In this document: piece by piece, positions 9,288 through 17,662 of the stretch
Layout of the letters: each line of letters starts with the position of its first letter
How positions within the stretch are numbered: the stretch's first letter is position 1
Origin: Thiohalocapsa halophila
GTDB lineage: Bacteria; Pseudomonadota; Gammaproteobacteria; Chromatiales; Chromatiaceae
Length of the DNA stretch: 64,000 bases
NCBI RefSeq assembly: GCF_016583825.1
Contig: NZ_NRRV01000021.1
Coordinates: forward strand, 21,444 to 85,443
Reading direction: 5' to 3'
Position numbers and translations under genes: made by a program
The notes under the pieces: generated by a model
Seen by the model: the letters and a program-made list of their open reading frames with translations, nothing else
What the model was told of the DNA's origin: nothing
Databases searched by the model: none

Positions 9288-10331
9288 TCAGGCAAGGTTG
9301 CGTGCCAGCAAGGGTCCAAGCCGGTTTGCCACCGGCAAGGGCAGGCGCTTCCAAGCGGCGATGAAGTAACGGTACTTCGGGTTGTTCGGGTTGACGTCCG
9401 GAACGGCGCGACTTCTCACCAGATGGTACTGGTAGTGCAGCGGCTGCGGCTCGAACCCCCAGTTCTTCTTGAAGCCGAAGGCGCCGGTGCCCCGCTTGCT
9501 GCGTCCGTAGTCGAACATCCGGACCCCACGCCCCGCGGCGCGCGACATGAGATCCCAGTACATGAAATCGTTGCCGTAGAGGGCGCGCGCGGCCGGGCGA
9601 CTGCCGCCATAGTACGGCAGCACGGTGTCGTCGTCGAAAAAGCTCATGACACCGGCGATATCCGCGCCCGCATGGGTCACGATGGAGAGCTCGCAGGCGT
9701 CGGCGAAGACCCGGTACAGCGCCTCGAGCCAGCGCCGGGGGAACACGGGCGTACCCAGGTTGCGGACGCTCTCGGCGTAGATGGCGTAGAACCGCGCCAG
9801 ATCCGTCGTCTGCTCCGATGTCAAACCGACCTTGATCCCCTTGCGCACCATCGCGCGCTGCTTGCGGGGGATCGCCTTCAAGTTGGCGTCGTCATCATCC
9901 GTGATAGCTTTGCGAAAAGTCACATAGAGCTGGTCCTTGGTAGGCCACCCGGGCTGTGTCGGCTGCTGATTGCGCAGCTCCAGCGCAGCCACACCAAGGC
10001 GCTCGGCGAGCGCGCAAGCGTGTGCGGTGAGGGCGCGGTGCGCCTCGTCGCTGCTCGCCAATACGCCCCCGTAGACGCAGCCGGGCGTGGATACCAGGTG
10101 ATGGCCGAAGAGTCGGCTCCTGACCTGCGCAAGCGGCAGAATCGCTTCGATCCGATCACCGCGGCGCGCGAGCAGGAAGCGCGGCCGGTGGCCCAGACCC
10201 TCGGCAATGGCCTCGGACCAGCCGCTCCTGTGGCAAAAGGTGCGATCCGGGTGCGCGGCGACGAAGGCATCCCAGTCGGCACGGTCTTCCGCGCGCAGCT
10301 CGGTGACCCGGAGCTCAGGCGTGCGCACCAT
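9288..10331 (-). CDS. FemAB-like acyl/aminoacyltransferase, PEP-CTERM system-associated
   Basis: A 347-residue protein with the double GNAT fold of the FemAB/FmhB family. The strongest landmark is near the C-terminus: FDYGRSKRGTGAFGFKKNWG, preceded by YYGGSRPAARALYGNDFMYW. Members next to XrtA are expected to modify an exopolysaccharide or precursor with an amino-acid or acyl group; the true substrate is unknown. It overlaps the end of the polysaccharide deacetylase gene by 17 bases and has its own ATG at 10331, so it is co-transcribed and probably coupled. The protein has no signal peptide and should be cytoplasmic. Confidence 0.87.
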   Translation of the reverse strand: MVRTPELRVTELRAEDRADWDAFVAAHPDRTFCHRSGWSEAIAEGLGHRPRFLLARRGDRIEAILPLAQVRSRLFGHHLVSTPGCVYGGVLASSDEAHRALTAHACALAERLGVAALELRNQQPTQPGWPTKDQLYVTFRKAITDDDDANLKAIPRKQRAMVRKGIKVGLTSEQTTDLARFYAIYAESVRNLGTPVFPRRWLEALYRVFADACELSIVTHAGADIAGVMSFFDDDTVLPYYGGSRPAARALYGNDFMYWDLMSRAAGRGVRMFDYGRSKRGTGAFGFKKNWGFEPQPLHYQYHLVRSRAVPDVNPNNPKYRYFIAAWKRLPLPVANRLGPLLARNLA

Positions 10332-11268
10332 CGACCTCGTCTCGGGCGGACAAGAAGATGGCGTCCATGCGTGACCAGCGAAAATCCGTGGCGAGCCGGC
10401 GCAGGCGCTGCTCCGTGCGGTGCAGGTTGAGGTAATGCCGCACCCGTGTTTTCAGACCGAGGTTGCGTTGCACCGGCTGCGCCGGGTCGATCTCCCAGGG
10501 ATGGAAATAGAACACCGCGGATTGGCGGTCCCGGCGGTTCACATGGCGCAGTGCCCAGCGCGAATAGGCATAGGGGAACAGCCGAAAGTAGCCGCCTCCA
10601 CCGCAGGGCATTTTGCGCGCGCCGAAAGCGACCGTGGTGATGGGCACTTCCAGCAATTGCTCGCAAACCTCGGGCAGAAAACAGAACCGCGGCGCTTCCG
10701 GCATGCCATAGAGGTCATGGCGAATGGGATAGATACTCGACGAGTAGCGGTGACCCGTCTCCTCCAGCACCCTTAAGGCCCAGAGGTTGCGGGCGCCGAT
10801 GGAATAGCTCGGTGCGCGATAGCCATGTATCGGCGTGCCGCCGATGTCTTCCAGCAGAGCCTTGGTCCGGGTCACGTCGGCGCGAAACCCGGCCTCGTCC
10901 AGCTCCGTGACACGGACATGCGCATAGCCGTGGCTCGCCAGCTCATGACCCGCTGCCACGATGCGGCGGACCATGTCTGGATAGCGCTCCGCGATCCATC
11001 CCAGGGTGAAGAAGGTCGCATGAATGCCGTGGGCGTCGAACAGCGCCAGGATACGCTCGACATTGGCTTCCACTCGGCAGGGAAGCCCGTCCCACTGTTC
11101 ACGGCGGATGTGGCCCTCGAAGGCGGAGACCTGGAAGTAATCTTCAACATCGACGGTCATGGCGTTGACCGGTGCTGCCGCCGCACCGGCTTGCGCTGAT
11201 TCCGGGCCGGCTCCGGCGGCGGGCATGGGGGCTTTCTCGCGGCTGAGCACGTCGGCGAGCTGGGACAT
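10315..11268 (-). CDS. Polysaccharide deacetylase with C-terminal extension, exosortase A-associated
   Basis: A 317-residue NodB/CE4-type deacetylase. The motifs are MTVDVEDYFQVSAFE (metal Asp), GHELASHGYAH (metal His pair) and YRAPSYSIG. The C-terminal stretch after about residue 210 matches the extension typical of the XrtA-linked subfamily (DUF3473). It probably N-deacetylates the polysaccharide or its lipid-linked intermediate. I start it at the ATG at 11268 (MSQLADVL); the longer frame to 11445 would run into the wecB reading frame and gives unlikely sequence. An internal ATG at 11161, directly before TVDVEDYF, is a second possible start. There is no signal peptide. Confidence 0.86.
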   Translation of the reverse strand: MSQLADVLSREKAPMPAAGAGPESAQAGAAAAPVNAMTVDVEDYFQVSAFEGHIRREQWDGLPCRVEANVERILALFDAHGIHATFFTLGWIAERYPDMVRRIVAAGHELASHGYAHVRVTELDEAGFRADVTRTKALLEDIGGTPIHGYRAPSYSIGARNLWALRVLEETGHRYSSSIYPIRHDLYGMPEAPRFCFLPEVCEQLLEVPITTVAFGARKMPCGGGGYFRLFPYAYSRWALRHVNRRDRQSAVFYFHPWEIDPAQPVQRNLGLKTRVRHYLNLHRTEQRLRRLATDFRWSRMDAIFLSARDEVDGAHA

Positions 11269-11302
11269 ATTAGAGCTTATCCGGCACTGGCTTGGGCGGT
11301 TA

Positions 11303-12433
11303 CTACACAGGGGCGAGCCAGTCCTCGAGGACCGCGACGATGCGCTCGGCGGCACGGCCGTCCCAAAGCTCCGGGATGCGGCCGGCCTTGCCGCCATCAC
11401 TGAGAATGTTGCGGGCGGCGGCGAGGATGCGCGCCCGATCGGCACCCACCATGGTGTTGGTGCCCTCGCTCACGGTGATGGGGCGCTCTGTATTGGCGCG
11501 CAGCGTCAAGCATGGTACCCCAAGGGCCGTCGTCTCCTCCTGGATACCGCCCGAATCCGTCAGCACCATGGTCGCGCTCTGCAGCAGCCCGAGCATGTGC
11601 AAATAGTCCAGCGGCGGCAGCAGTGTGCAGGCCGCTGCTGCCCGCTTTCTGAGACCATTGGCCTCAAGCCGCGCCGCGGTGCGCGGATGCAGGGGAAACA
11701 ACAGCGGCAGCTCCGCCGAGAGCTCTGCCAGTGCATCGACCAGCCGCTCCAGGGTCATGGGGTCATCCACGTTGGAGGGTCGGTGCAGCGTGATCACGCC
11801 GAAGCGCTCCCCAGGCGGGTCAGCGATGTCGGCCGCTGCCAGCACGGCTGCCACAGAGGGCGCGCGCCGGCGGTTGTGCAGCAGTGTGTCGATCATGACA
11901 TTGCCGACGAAATGCACGCGCGCCGGGTCAATGCCTTCGCGCTCCAGATTCTCCAGGGCCAGGCGCTCCGTGGTGAATAGCAGCTCGGAGAGCTGGTCGG
12001 TGAGCACGCGGTTGATCTCTTCGGGCATGCTCCGATCAAAGCTGCGCAGTCCCGCTTCCACATGGACGACGGGCACGCCCTTCTTGGCCGCCACCAGGGC
12101 GCAGGCGATGGTGGAGTTCACGTCTCCCACCACCAGCACCGCATCCGGCGCCTGTGCCTCCAAGACGGGCTCGAAACGACGCATGATCTCCGCCGTCTGC
12201 GCGGCATGGGTGCCCGAGCCGACGCCCAGGTCCTGATCCGGCTCCGGTATGTGCAGCTGCTCGAAGAATGCTGCCTTCATCGCGGCGTCATAGTGCTGTC
12301 CCGTGTGCACTAAATAGGGCTCCAACGACACCGATGCCCCAAGGCGCCGCATCAACGGGGCAATCTTCATGAAATTCGGCCGCGCGCCGACGACGCACAT
12401 GACCCGCTTCGCCACCGCGCTGCCTCCAATCAT
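11303..12433 (-). CDS. wecB: UDP-N-acetylglucosamine 2-epimerase (non-hydrolysing)
   Basis: About 376 residues of the WecB/MnaA family, which interconverts UDP-GlcNAc and UDP-ManNAc and supplies ManNAc-type sugars for polysaccharide. Motifs in order: GARPNFMKIAPL, VLVVGDVNSTIACALVA, HVEAGLRSFD with MPEEINRVLTD, and the UDP-binding segment LTDSGGIQEETTALGVP followed by LRANTERP. I prefer the ATG at 12433 (MIGGSAVAKRV), which has GAGG nine bases upstream, over the in-frame ATG at 12469. The family normally has about 360-380 residues, consistent with this choice. Confidence 0.92.
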   Translation of the reverse strand: MIGGSAVAKRVMCVVGARPNFMKIAPLMRRLGASVSLEPYLVHTGQHYDAAMKAAFFEQLHIPEPDQDLGVGSGTHAAQTAEIMRRFEPVLEAQAPDAVLVVGDVNSTIACALVAAKKGVPVVHVEAGLRSFDRSMPEEINRVLTDQLSELLFTTERLALENLEREGIDPARVHFVGNVMIDTLLHNRRRAPSVAAVLAAADIADPPGERFGVITLHRPSNVDDPMTLERLVDALAELSAELPLLFPLHPRTAARLEANGLRKRAAAACTLLPPLDYLHMLGLLQSATMVLTDSGGIQEETTALGVPCLTLRANTERPITVSEGTNTMVGADRARILAAARNILSDGGKAGRIPELWDGRAAERIVAVLEDWLAPV

Positions 12434-12628
12434 CGCTTGCGACCTCGGGAAACGCCGGTGTTTTGGCATTGCCCGTCCGGGGCAGGATGCCCCGCCATTG
12501 TCAGCGACCTCAGTCGCCGAAACCGAAGGAGTCCGGAAACCGCCCCGATTTTCAGAACCGGGTAGGCTTCGTCCGATTTTTTGGCCGGGATGGTCAAGAA
12601 ATCGGTATCTTCTTAGCCGCCGAGCGCA
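12434..12628. other. Gap between the barrel gene and wecB
   Basis: About 195 bases separate the stop of the outer-membrane barrel gene from wecB on the same strand, the largest gap in the exopolysaccharide operon. A short perfect hairpin with arms GGGGCA and TGCCCC lies at about 12479-12493, without a T-run. An internal promoter or processing site is possible. An ATPase gene often found here in related loci is absent. Confidence 0.35.
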
Positions 12629-14083
12629 TCAGAAGCGCAGGCTGAAATCCAAGCTCGCCCGGTGCTCCGAGAAGTCGCCGCCGGCTGCCTCGGCATCCCG
12701 GCTCAGCCGCCCGATGCGCGCCCCGAGGTTTGCTCTGGGCCCCAGTCGATAGCTCAGCACCAAATCGACGGCGTCCTGGAAGAAATCAAAGCCGTCGTCG
12801 TTCTCTTCGCTGTGATCCCAGAAATTCACCACCGCCGAGGCGGTCAGGCGGTTCGACATGCGACGGGAGTAACGCAGCTGCATCTGATTGTCCCGCGTGT
12901 CGAGATCGGCCTGATCGTACTCCCGCCGGGTCACGAACCAACGCACCGACGCCGTATTCCGGCCTTTCTGGTACAGGGATTGTAGCTCGAACCGGTCACG
13001 CAGGAAGGTGTCGTTGACGATCACCGGTGTGATGACCGTCGCGGTCAAAACCTGGTCGGTATCGAATGGATCACGGATGGGCTCACCGAACAAATCACGC
13101 AGCGGCACCACCTCCTGTTGTGCCAGCTCGCTCGTCGCCGACTGCACCGTCACGTTATAGCGGGAGCGAAAGACCCAGCGCTTGTGGCGGTACTGCCCAT
13201 CGAAGCGGTAGGTCTCGCCGAAATAGCGCTCACCATAGCCAAATTGAAAGCGCGCCCGCCGATTCGGCGTCCATCGAAAGATCGTCTCCCATCGCAAGCC
13301 ACTCGTCTCCCCATCCGCTGCCCGAAACGCGTCCCGACCTTGATCGTAGCCCAGGATCAGGTCCAGACGGTAGCGCGGACTGAAGATATAGCCGACTCTC
13401 CCGGAGACTTCACCGAAGCCCCGATCCTCGTCGGCGTCGAAGAGCTGGCGACGCCAGGTGACGGACCAAGGCACGGTGGTGAACATGGGGCCGCTGTTCA
13501 CCGTTACCCGTGTATCACGGGTCGGAGTGCTCAGTCCGCCGTCGCCGTCAGCGGTGGATTCGGTAAAGTCAAAGCCAACGCCGGGCTCGATGCGCACGGT
13601 GGCGAAGCGCCCGTCGAGCACGGGTATGTTGATGCGGGGGGTGATGCTGATCGATGCCTGTTGGGTAAAGGCATCCGGGTTGCCGATCGCATCGAAGTCG
13701 CTGTTCACGCGCGGGTTGAGGAGCGCCTGATTCGCATTGGCGCGCACATCGAGGAAGAAATAACGCTCGATCAGCTCGCTGCTCATTCGGGCCGAGAGTG
13801 TGTGGCGAACATCGTTCAGCTCGGAATTTTGAGGATAGAACAGCACGCTCGGGCCATAGTTGATACTGGCGTTGACGCGATTGCCCGCGCGGGACGCGCT
13901 GAAGTACGGCCGCACCTGAATGACGCCGCCCGACTCCGTATCGTCCGTCGTGAGGAACAGGTTGTCCGTCAGGATCAGACTGCTGCGCACACCGGCCGCG
14001 CCTCGCCACGAGGCCGAAGCGTCGGCCGCCAGCACCGCCAGCAGCAGGCCGAGCACATAACGCGAGCGAAGCCTTGGAATCAT
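12629..14083 (-). CDS. Outer-membrane beta-barrel protein, PEP-CTERM system-associated
   Basis: A 484-residue protein with a signal peptide (MIPRLRSRYVLGLLLAVLAA, then DASA) and a long run of alternating hydrophobic/polar beta strands ending in a terminal aromatic strand (SLDFSLRF), as in outer-membrane barrels. Position and size match the uncharacterised barrel that accompanies exosortase A polysaccharide loci. It is probably the outer-membrane channel or an accessory for polysaccharide secretion; direct evidence of function is lacking. I use the ATG at 14083; an adjacent GTG at 14086 would add one residue. Confidence 0.82.
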   Translation of the reverse strand: MIPRLRSRYVLGLLLAVLAADASASWRGAAGVRSSLILTDNLFLTTDDTESGGVIQVRPYFSASRAGNRVNASINYGPSVLFYPQNSELNDVRHTLSARMSSELIERYFFLDVRANANQALLNPRVNSDFDAIGNPDAFTQQASISITPRINIPVLDGRFATVRIEPGVGFDFTESTADGDGGLSTPTRDTRVTVNSGPMFTTVPWSVTWRRQLFDADEDRGFGEVSGRVGYIFSPRYRLDLILGYDQGRDAFRAADGETSGLRWETIFRWTPNRRARFQFGYGERYFGETYRFDGQYRHKRWVFRSRYNVTVQSATSELAQQEVVPLRDLFGEPIRDPFDTDQVLTATVITPVIVNDTFLRDRFELQSLYQKGRNTASVRWFVTRREYDQADLDTRDNQMQLRYSRRMSNRLTASAVVNFWDHSEENDDGFDFFQDAVDLVLSYRLGPRANLGARIGRLSRDAEAAGGDFSEHRASLDFSLRF

Positions 14084-14106
14084 CACTGCACCAGGCTACC
14101 GGCCGC

Positions 14107-15063
14107 TCAGTCGTCCCGGTCTGCGCCGTAGTCGCCGCCATAGCCATAGCCGTACCCGTAGCCATAACCATAGCCGTACCCGTAGCCGTACTGATAGCCG
14201 TACTTCCCGGAGAACAAGGTGGCCCTGCACTTGTTGAGCAGCATGTAGACGTTGTCGGTCCGACCGATCTGGGCCAAGGTCTCTTTGACCAGCCCCTGTG
14301 GTGTGCCTTCGTGCTCGACGACGATGACGACCTGCCCCATCAAGGACGCCAACACCGGCGCCTCACTGGTGGCGAGCACCGGCGGTGAGTCGAACAGTAC
14401 AATCCGGTCCGGGTACCGCGTGGCCACCTCATGCAGCAGCCGACGCATATTCTGGCTCGCCAGCAGCTCCGTCGATTGCTTATGACGCTGACCGGCGGGC
14501 AGCACCGAGAGCTTCGGAATGTCGGTGGGCCGGATCAGCGCCGAAATGTCCGCGCCGGCATCCAGGTGCTCGATCAATCCGGGCGCATCCCCAAGGCCCA
14601 GCCGACGGGACAGGCCCGGCTTGGCGACATCGCCGTCGATCAGCAGCACCTGGCAATCCAGCTCCAAGGTGAGCGAAGCGGCCAGATTCAGGGATATGAA
14701 GGTCTTGCCCTCGCTCTGCACCGAGCTGGACACCATGATCAGGTTGTACGGCGATGCGCCGTCGTGCCGGCGCTCAAAGGCGTTCATGAGCAGCGGCCGT
14801 TTGATCATGCGGAATTCCTCGGCGATGCGCTTCTGCTCGGCCTTCTCCCGCTTGCTTCGGCCTTCCTGCGGGAAGACCATGATCTCGCCGGTGTCGAGCA
14901 CAGCTACGTCTTGGTCGCCGTGCACCACCCCGGGCTCGCCCGCGGCCTCATCCGTACTCATCGGCTGCGCCGCCACGCTGTCGGCCGCACCTGAGCCATG
15001 CTCTTGCCGCATCCAGCGCGCTGTCTCGCTCCCGGATGCTTGTTCGGATTGGTGCGTGCTCAT
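14107..15063 (-). CDS. CpsD/CapB-type tyrosine autokinase, exosortase A-associated
   Basis: A 318-residue bacterial tyrosine (BY) kinase of the cytoplasmic, separate-subunit type. It has the Walker A region SSSVQSEGKTFISLN, Walker A' LLIDGDVAKPGLSRRLGL and Walker B IVLFDSPPVLA. The tail is extreme: after KYGYQ come nine consecutive Tyr-Gly pairs, then GDYGADRDD, giving twelve tyrosines in the last ~30 residues. Such tyrosine clusters are the autophosphorylation sites that tune Wzz-type partners. The partner is encoded upstream at 15184-16773. The kinase starts at the ATG at 15063 and is followed by the barrel gene 23 bases on. Confidence 0.9.
   Translation of the reverse strand: MSTHQSEQASGSETARWMRQEHGSGAADSVAAQPMSTDEAAGEPGVVHGDQDVAVLDTGEIMVFPQEGRSKREKAEQKRIAEEFRMIKRPLLMNAFERRHDGASPYNLIMVSSSVQSEGKTFISLNLAASLTLELDCQVLLIDGDVAKPGLSRRLGLGDAPGLIEHLDAGADISALIRPTDIPKLSVLPAGQRHKQSTELLASQNMRRLLHEVATRYPDRIVLFDSPPVLATSEAPVLASLMGQVVIVVEHEGTPQGLVKETLAQIGRTDNVYMLLNKCRATLFSGKYGYQYGYGYGYGYGYGYGYGYGGDYGADRDD
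14138..14202 (-). repeat. Six-base tandem repeat encoding the Tyr-Gly tail
   Basis: Near-perfect repeats of TAYGGN (TAC/TAT then GGC/GGG/GGT) encode the run of Tyr-Gly dipeptides at the end of the tyrosine kinase. Because the unit is six bases, replication slippage would add or remove whole Tyr-Gly pairs without a frameshift. Synonymous codon variation between units suggests some selection or age rather than a very recent expansion. Confidence 0.8.
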
Positions 15064-15183
15064 AGCGCGCCTCCGGCGATGTCGTCAAAAAGAGGCTTGG
15101 GCCAGCGGAATCCATGACCGCTTAGCACAGGGGTCGGGCGGCCACGCCGCCGCGTCGTCTGCATCCAGATTGACCCAGCTTGG

Positions 15184-16773
15184 CTAGAACGGAAGCTTGG
15201 ACGCGATGTCCACATCGAGAAAGAAGACAGTGAGCACGCCGGCATAGCTCGCTATCAAGACCAGTAAGCCTACCGCGAAGGCAATATCCGAAAGCCGCTT
15301 GCGCAAGCGCTGCCGCGGCACCGTCAGCAGATTGATACTGCCCAGCACAGGCACACCCGTGACCTCGCTCAGCTGGCGTCGATCGAAAAACACCGGGCGC
15401 AACTGCGCGAGCAAAAACGCAAGGCCGAGACCCGCGACCAAAGACCCACCAAAGACTTGGGAAGCCAAGCCGATGCGATCGGGGCCGGAAGGCTTCTTCG
15501 GCACCTGCGGCGGGTCCAGCGTGCGGAACTTCACGGTATCGACGCTCGTATCCACTTCACGCGTCATCCGCGCCTGCTCCAGGCGCGACAGCAGCGTCTG
15601 ATGGTTCTCTTGGAGAATGCCGTAGTCCCGATTGAGCTGCTTTTCCTCGGCCTCGATCTGGAGCACCTCGTCCACCGCTGCCTGGAATTTCTCGATCTTA
15701 TCGCGCAGCGATGCGACCCGCGTCTCCTGCGCCGCCAATTCCGTCTCCGCACTGGCGAGACGCAGCTGCATTTCCTGGTACACCGGGCTCTCCGAGAGGG
15801 AGCGCACCACGGCGACCTCGCTATTTTCCTGCTCCGCCACATAACTCTCGCGCTGCTCGTCGCGCTCGCGAATCAAGCGCGCCAAGGCTCGACGCATGGC
15901 AATGACTTCGGGATGGCGCTCGGTGTAGCGGATCAGCAGCTCGTCGATCTGATCCTCCATCTGCGCGATCTTGGTATCCAGCGGATTGGTCACCTCTTTC
16001 GAGGATTCATCGAGCCAGGTCTGAAAGTACGGCAAGCTCGCGCCCTCGCTTTCCATGTACTCCAGCTGCTGCGCGATCTCTTCGCGCCGGCTCTCGGCGA
16101 GCGCGAGCTGATCCTGAGCCTCGATGAGGCCACGCTTGGCCTGCTTGAGCCGATCGTAGTAGCTGCCTTTCTCCGAGAGCAAGTCGAGATTGCGCATCTT
16201 GAAGTCCTTCAGCTTGCGCTCGGCGTCGATCAGCCGCCGCTCGTAGTCCTTGATCTCCCGCTGCAGGAAGCGCTCTGCGGAATCCTGGTCCTGACGCGAG
16301 GCGCCGAGATTGGATTCGACGAAAATGGTCAGCATCGACTGGACGACGCGTTTGGCGAGCTCGGGGGACTGGTCTTGAAACGAGATGTGGTAGACATTGG
16401 AGCCGGAGGCACCGAGCTTGACTCGCCGCTTCAGACTGCCGACGAGCGCGTCCATTTCTTCGGGCGTATTGGCGCGCAGATCCATGTCCGTCATGCGCGC
16501 GAGCTTCTCCATGTTCTCGCGCCCAAACAGCACGCTGGTCATCATGCGCACGCGCTGCGACTCGTTGGTATTGATGGCCAGTCCCCGCAGCAGCGGCGTC
16601 AAGACTGAATCGGTGTCCACATAGACACGGGCAGCCGAGCGGTAAGTGTCGGGCAGCGAGGCGACATAGGCCCAACCGATGGGCGATGCCACGGCCGCCA
16701 CGATCAACACCAGCCAGCGGTAGCGCCAGACACCACTGAGGTAGAACAGGGCTAGGCGGATGACTTCTTGCAT
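15184..16773 (-). CDS. Polysaccharide chain-length determinant (Wzz family), exosortase A-associated
   Basis: A 529-residue PCP protein. An N-terminal membrane helix (about residues 18-38) is followed by the Wzz domain with YRSAARVYVDTDSVL. A very long periplasmic coiled coil (about 160-410) and a proline-containing second helix region (TLDPPQVPKKPSGPDR, then 440-462) come next. A third hydrophobic segment lies near the C-terminus (500-520). There is no kinase domain; the kinase is the separate downstream gene, so the pair forms a split Wzc-like unit. It controls polymer length and links cytoplasmic phosphorylation to export. Confidence 0.9.
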   Translation of the reverse strand: MQEVIRLALFYLSGVWRYRWLVLIVAAVASPIGWAYVASLPDTYRSAARVYVDTDSVLTPLLRGLAINTNESQRVRMMTSVLFGRENMEKLARMTDMDLRANTPEEMDALVGSLKRRVKLGASGSNVYHISFQDQSPELAKRVVQSMLTIFVESNLGASRQDQDSAERFLQREIKDYERRLIDAERKLKDFKMRNLDLLSEKGSYYDRLKQAKRGLIEAQDQLALAESRREEIAQQLEYMESEGASLPYFQTWLDESSKEVTNPLDTKIAQMEDQIDELLIRYTERHPEVIAMRRALARLIRERDEQRESYVAEQENSEVAVVRSLSESPVYQEMQLRLASAETELAAQETRVASLRDKIEKFQAAVDEVLQIEAEEKQLNRDYGILQENHQTLLSRLEQARMTREVDTSVDTVKFRTLDPPQVPKKPSGPDRIGLASQVFGGSLVAGLGLAFLLAQLRPVFFDRRQLSEVTGVPVLGSINLLTVPRQRLRKRLSDIAFAVGLLVLIASYAGVLTVFFLDVDIASKLPF

Positions 16774-16833
16774 TGGCTTGCTCTCGCCTCGCTCACAGCC
16801 GCCGTCCGCGGCTCCGCGAGGCCGAACCGGGGA

Positions 16834-17448
16834 TTAGAACCAGGATTCCGGGATTAACAGTATATCTCCCGGGCGCATGTCGACATTGGCACTCAAGTCC
16901 GCGTCCTCGATCAGATCACGCAGGCGCACCGTATACTGGTTTTTGACGCCGTTCTCGAACCGCACCAGCACCGCCCGGTTGCCCGCCGCAAACTCGGTGA
17001 TGCCACCGACGGAAATCAGCAGATCCAGCAGCGTCATACCATCGCGGTACTGCAGTGCCCGCGGCTGGGTCGCTTCTCCGAGCACGCGTATCTGCTCTGG
17101 GAACACCCCGACGAAGCCCTGCACGATCACGGTGACCAGGGGGTCGCGCAGAAAGACCGACAGGGCCTCTTCCAAATCTCGCGCCAGCTCCGTGGGCGTC
17201 TTGCCGGCGGCTGGGACATCTTCCAGCAGGGGCGCGGAGATAAAACCGTCGGGCCGCACGGGCACGGTCGTGCTCACTTCGGGATAACGCCAGACGAAGA
17301 TCTCCACGGAATCGCCCGGGCCGATCTTGTACTTCTGCGCATAGCGAAGCTGGTAGGTCGCCTCCGGCAACAGCGGGAACCGTGGGCCCGTACACCCGCC
17401 GGCCGCCAGCAACGCCGCAAGCAAAAATATGAGGAGGAGTCGGGGCAT
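16834..17448 (-). CDS. Polysaccharide export lipoprotein (Wza-like), exosortase A-associated
   Basis: About 204 residues. A lipoprotein signal peptide MPRLLLIFLLAALLAAGGC leads to the lipobox Cys. A polysaccharide-export (PES) domain follows with YKIGPGDSVEIFVWRYPEVS and VRPDGFISAPLLEDVPAAGKT, then one SLBB-like domain ending in DMRPGDILLIPESWF. It should form or contribute to the outer-membrane/periplasmic export conduit. I start at the ATG at 17448 because it places the signal peptide correctly; a longer frame to 17511 is unlikely. This is the first gene of the long minus-strand operon. Confidence 0.9.
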   Translation of the reverse strand: MPRLLLIFLLAALLAAGGCTGPRFPLLPEATYQLRYAQKYKIGPGDSVEIFVWRYPEVSTTVPVRPDGFISAPLLEDVPAAGKTPTELARDLEEALSVFLRDPLVTVIVQGFVGVFPEQIRVLGEATQPRALQYRDGMTLLDLLISVGGITEFAAGNRAVLVRFENGVKNQYTVRLRDLIEDADLSANVDMRPGDILLIPESWF

Positions 17449-17662
17449 GGACAATATTTCGCGACAATCCAATTTCGTGTACTGAGCACAGCGCGTTCCG
17501 GCCTGCTGCAACCGAATCCCGCACGGCGCCGAGATTATTGCACAGCGAACACGTATTTTCGCCTGCGGCTTGCTCGCTCCCGCCGGATTGCTGTTACAGC
17601 CGGTCGGACACGCAGACCGACCATCAGGCCGTGTCCGGCGGTCCTAGCGGGCTGGGCGTCCT
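17449..17662. other. Upstream region of the exopolysaccharide operon
   Basis: This 214-base region lies between the export lipoprotein and the aminotransferase stop, both on the minus strand. It should contain the main promoter of the polysaccharide operon. The portion next to the lipoprotein gene is visibly AT-richer than its surroundings (around 17451-17485 and 17530-17560). I could not identify a convincing sigma70 or sigma54 pair. Confidence 0.3.
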
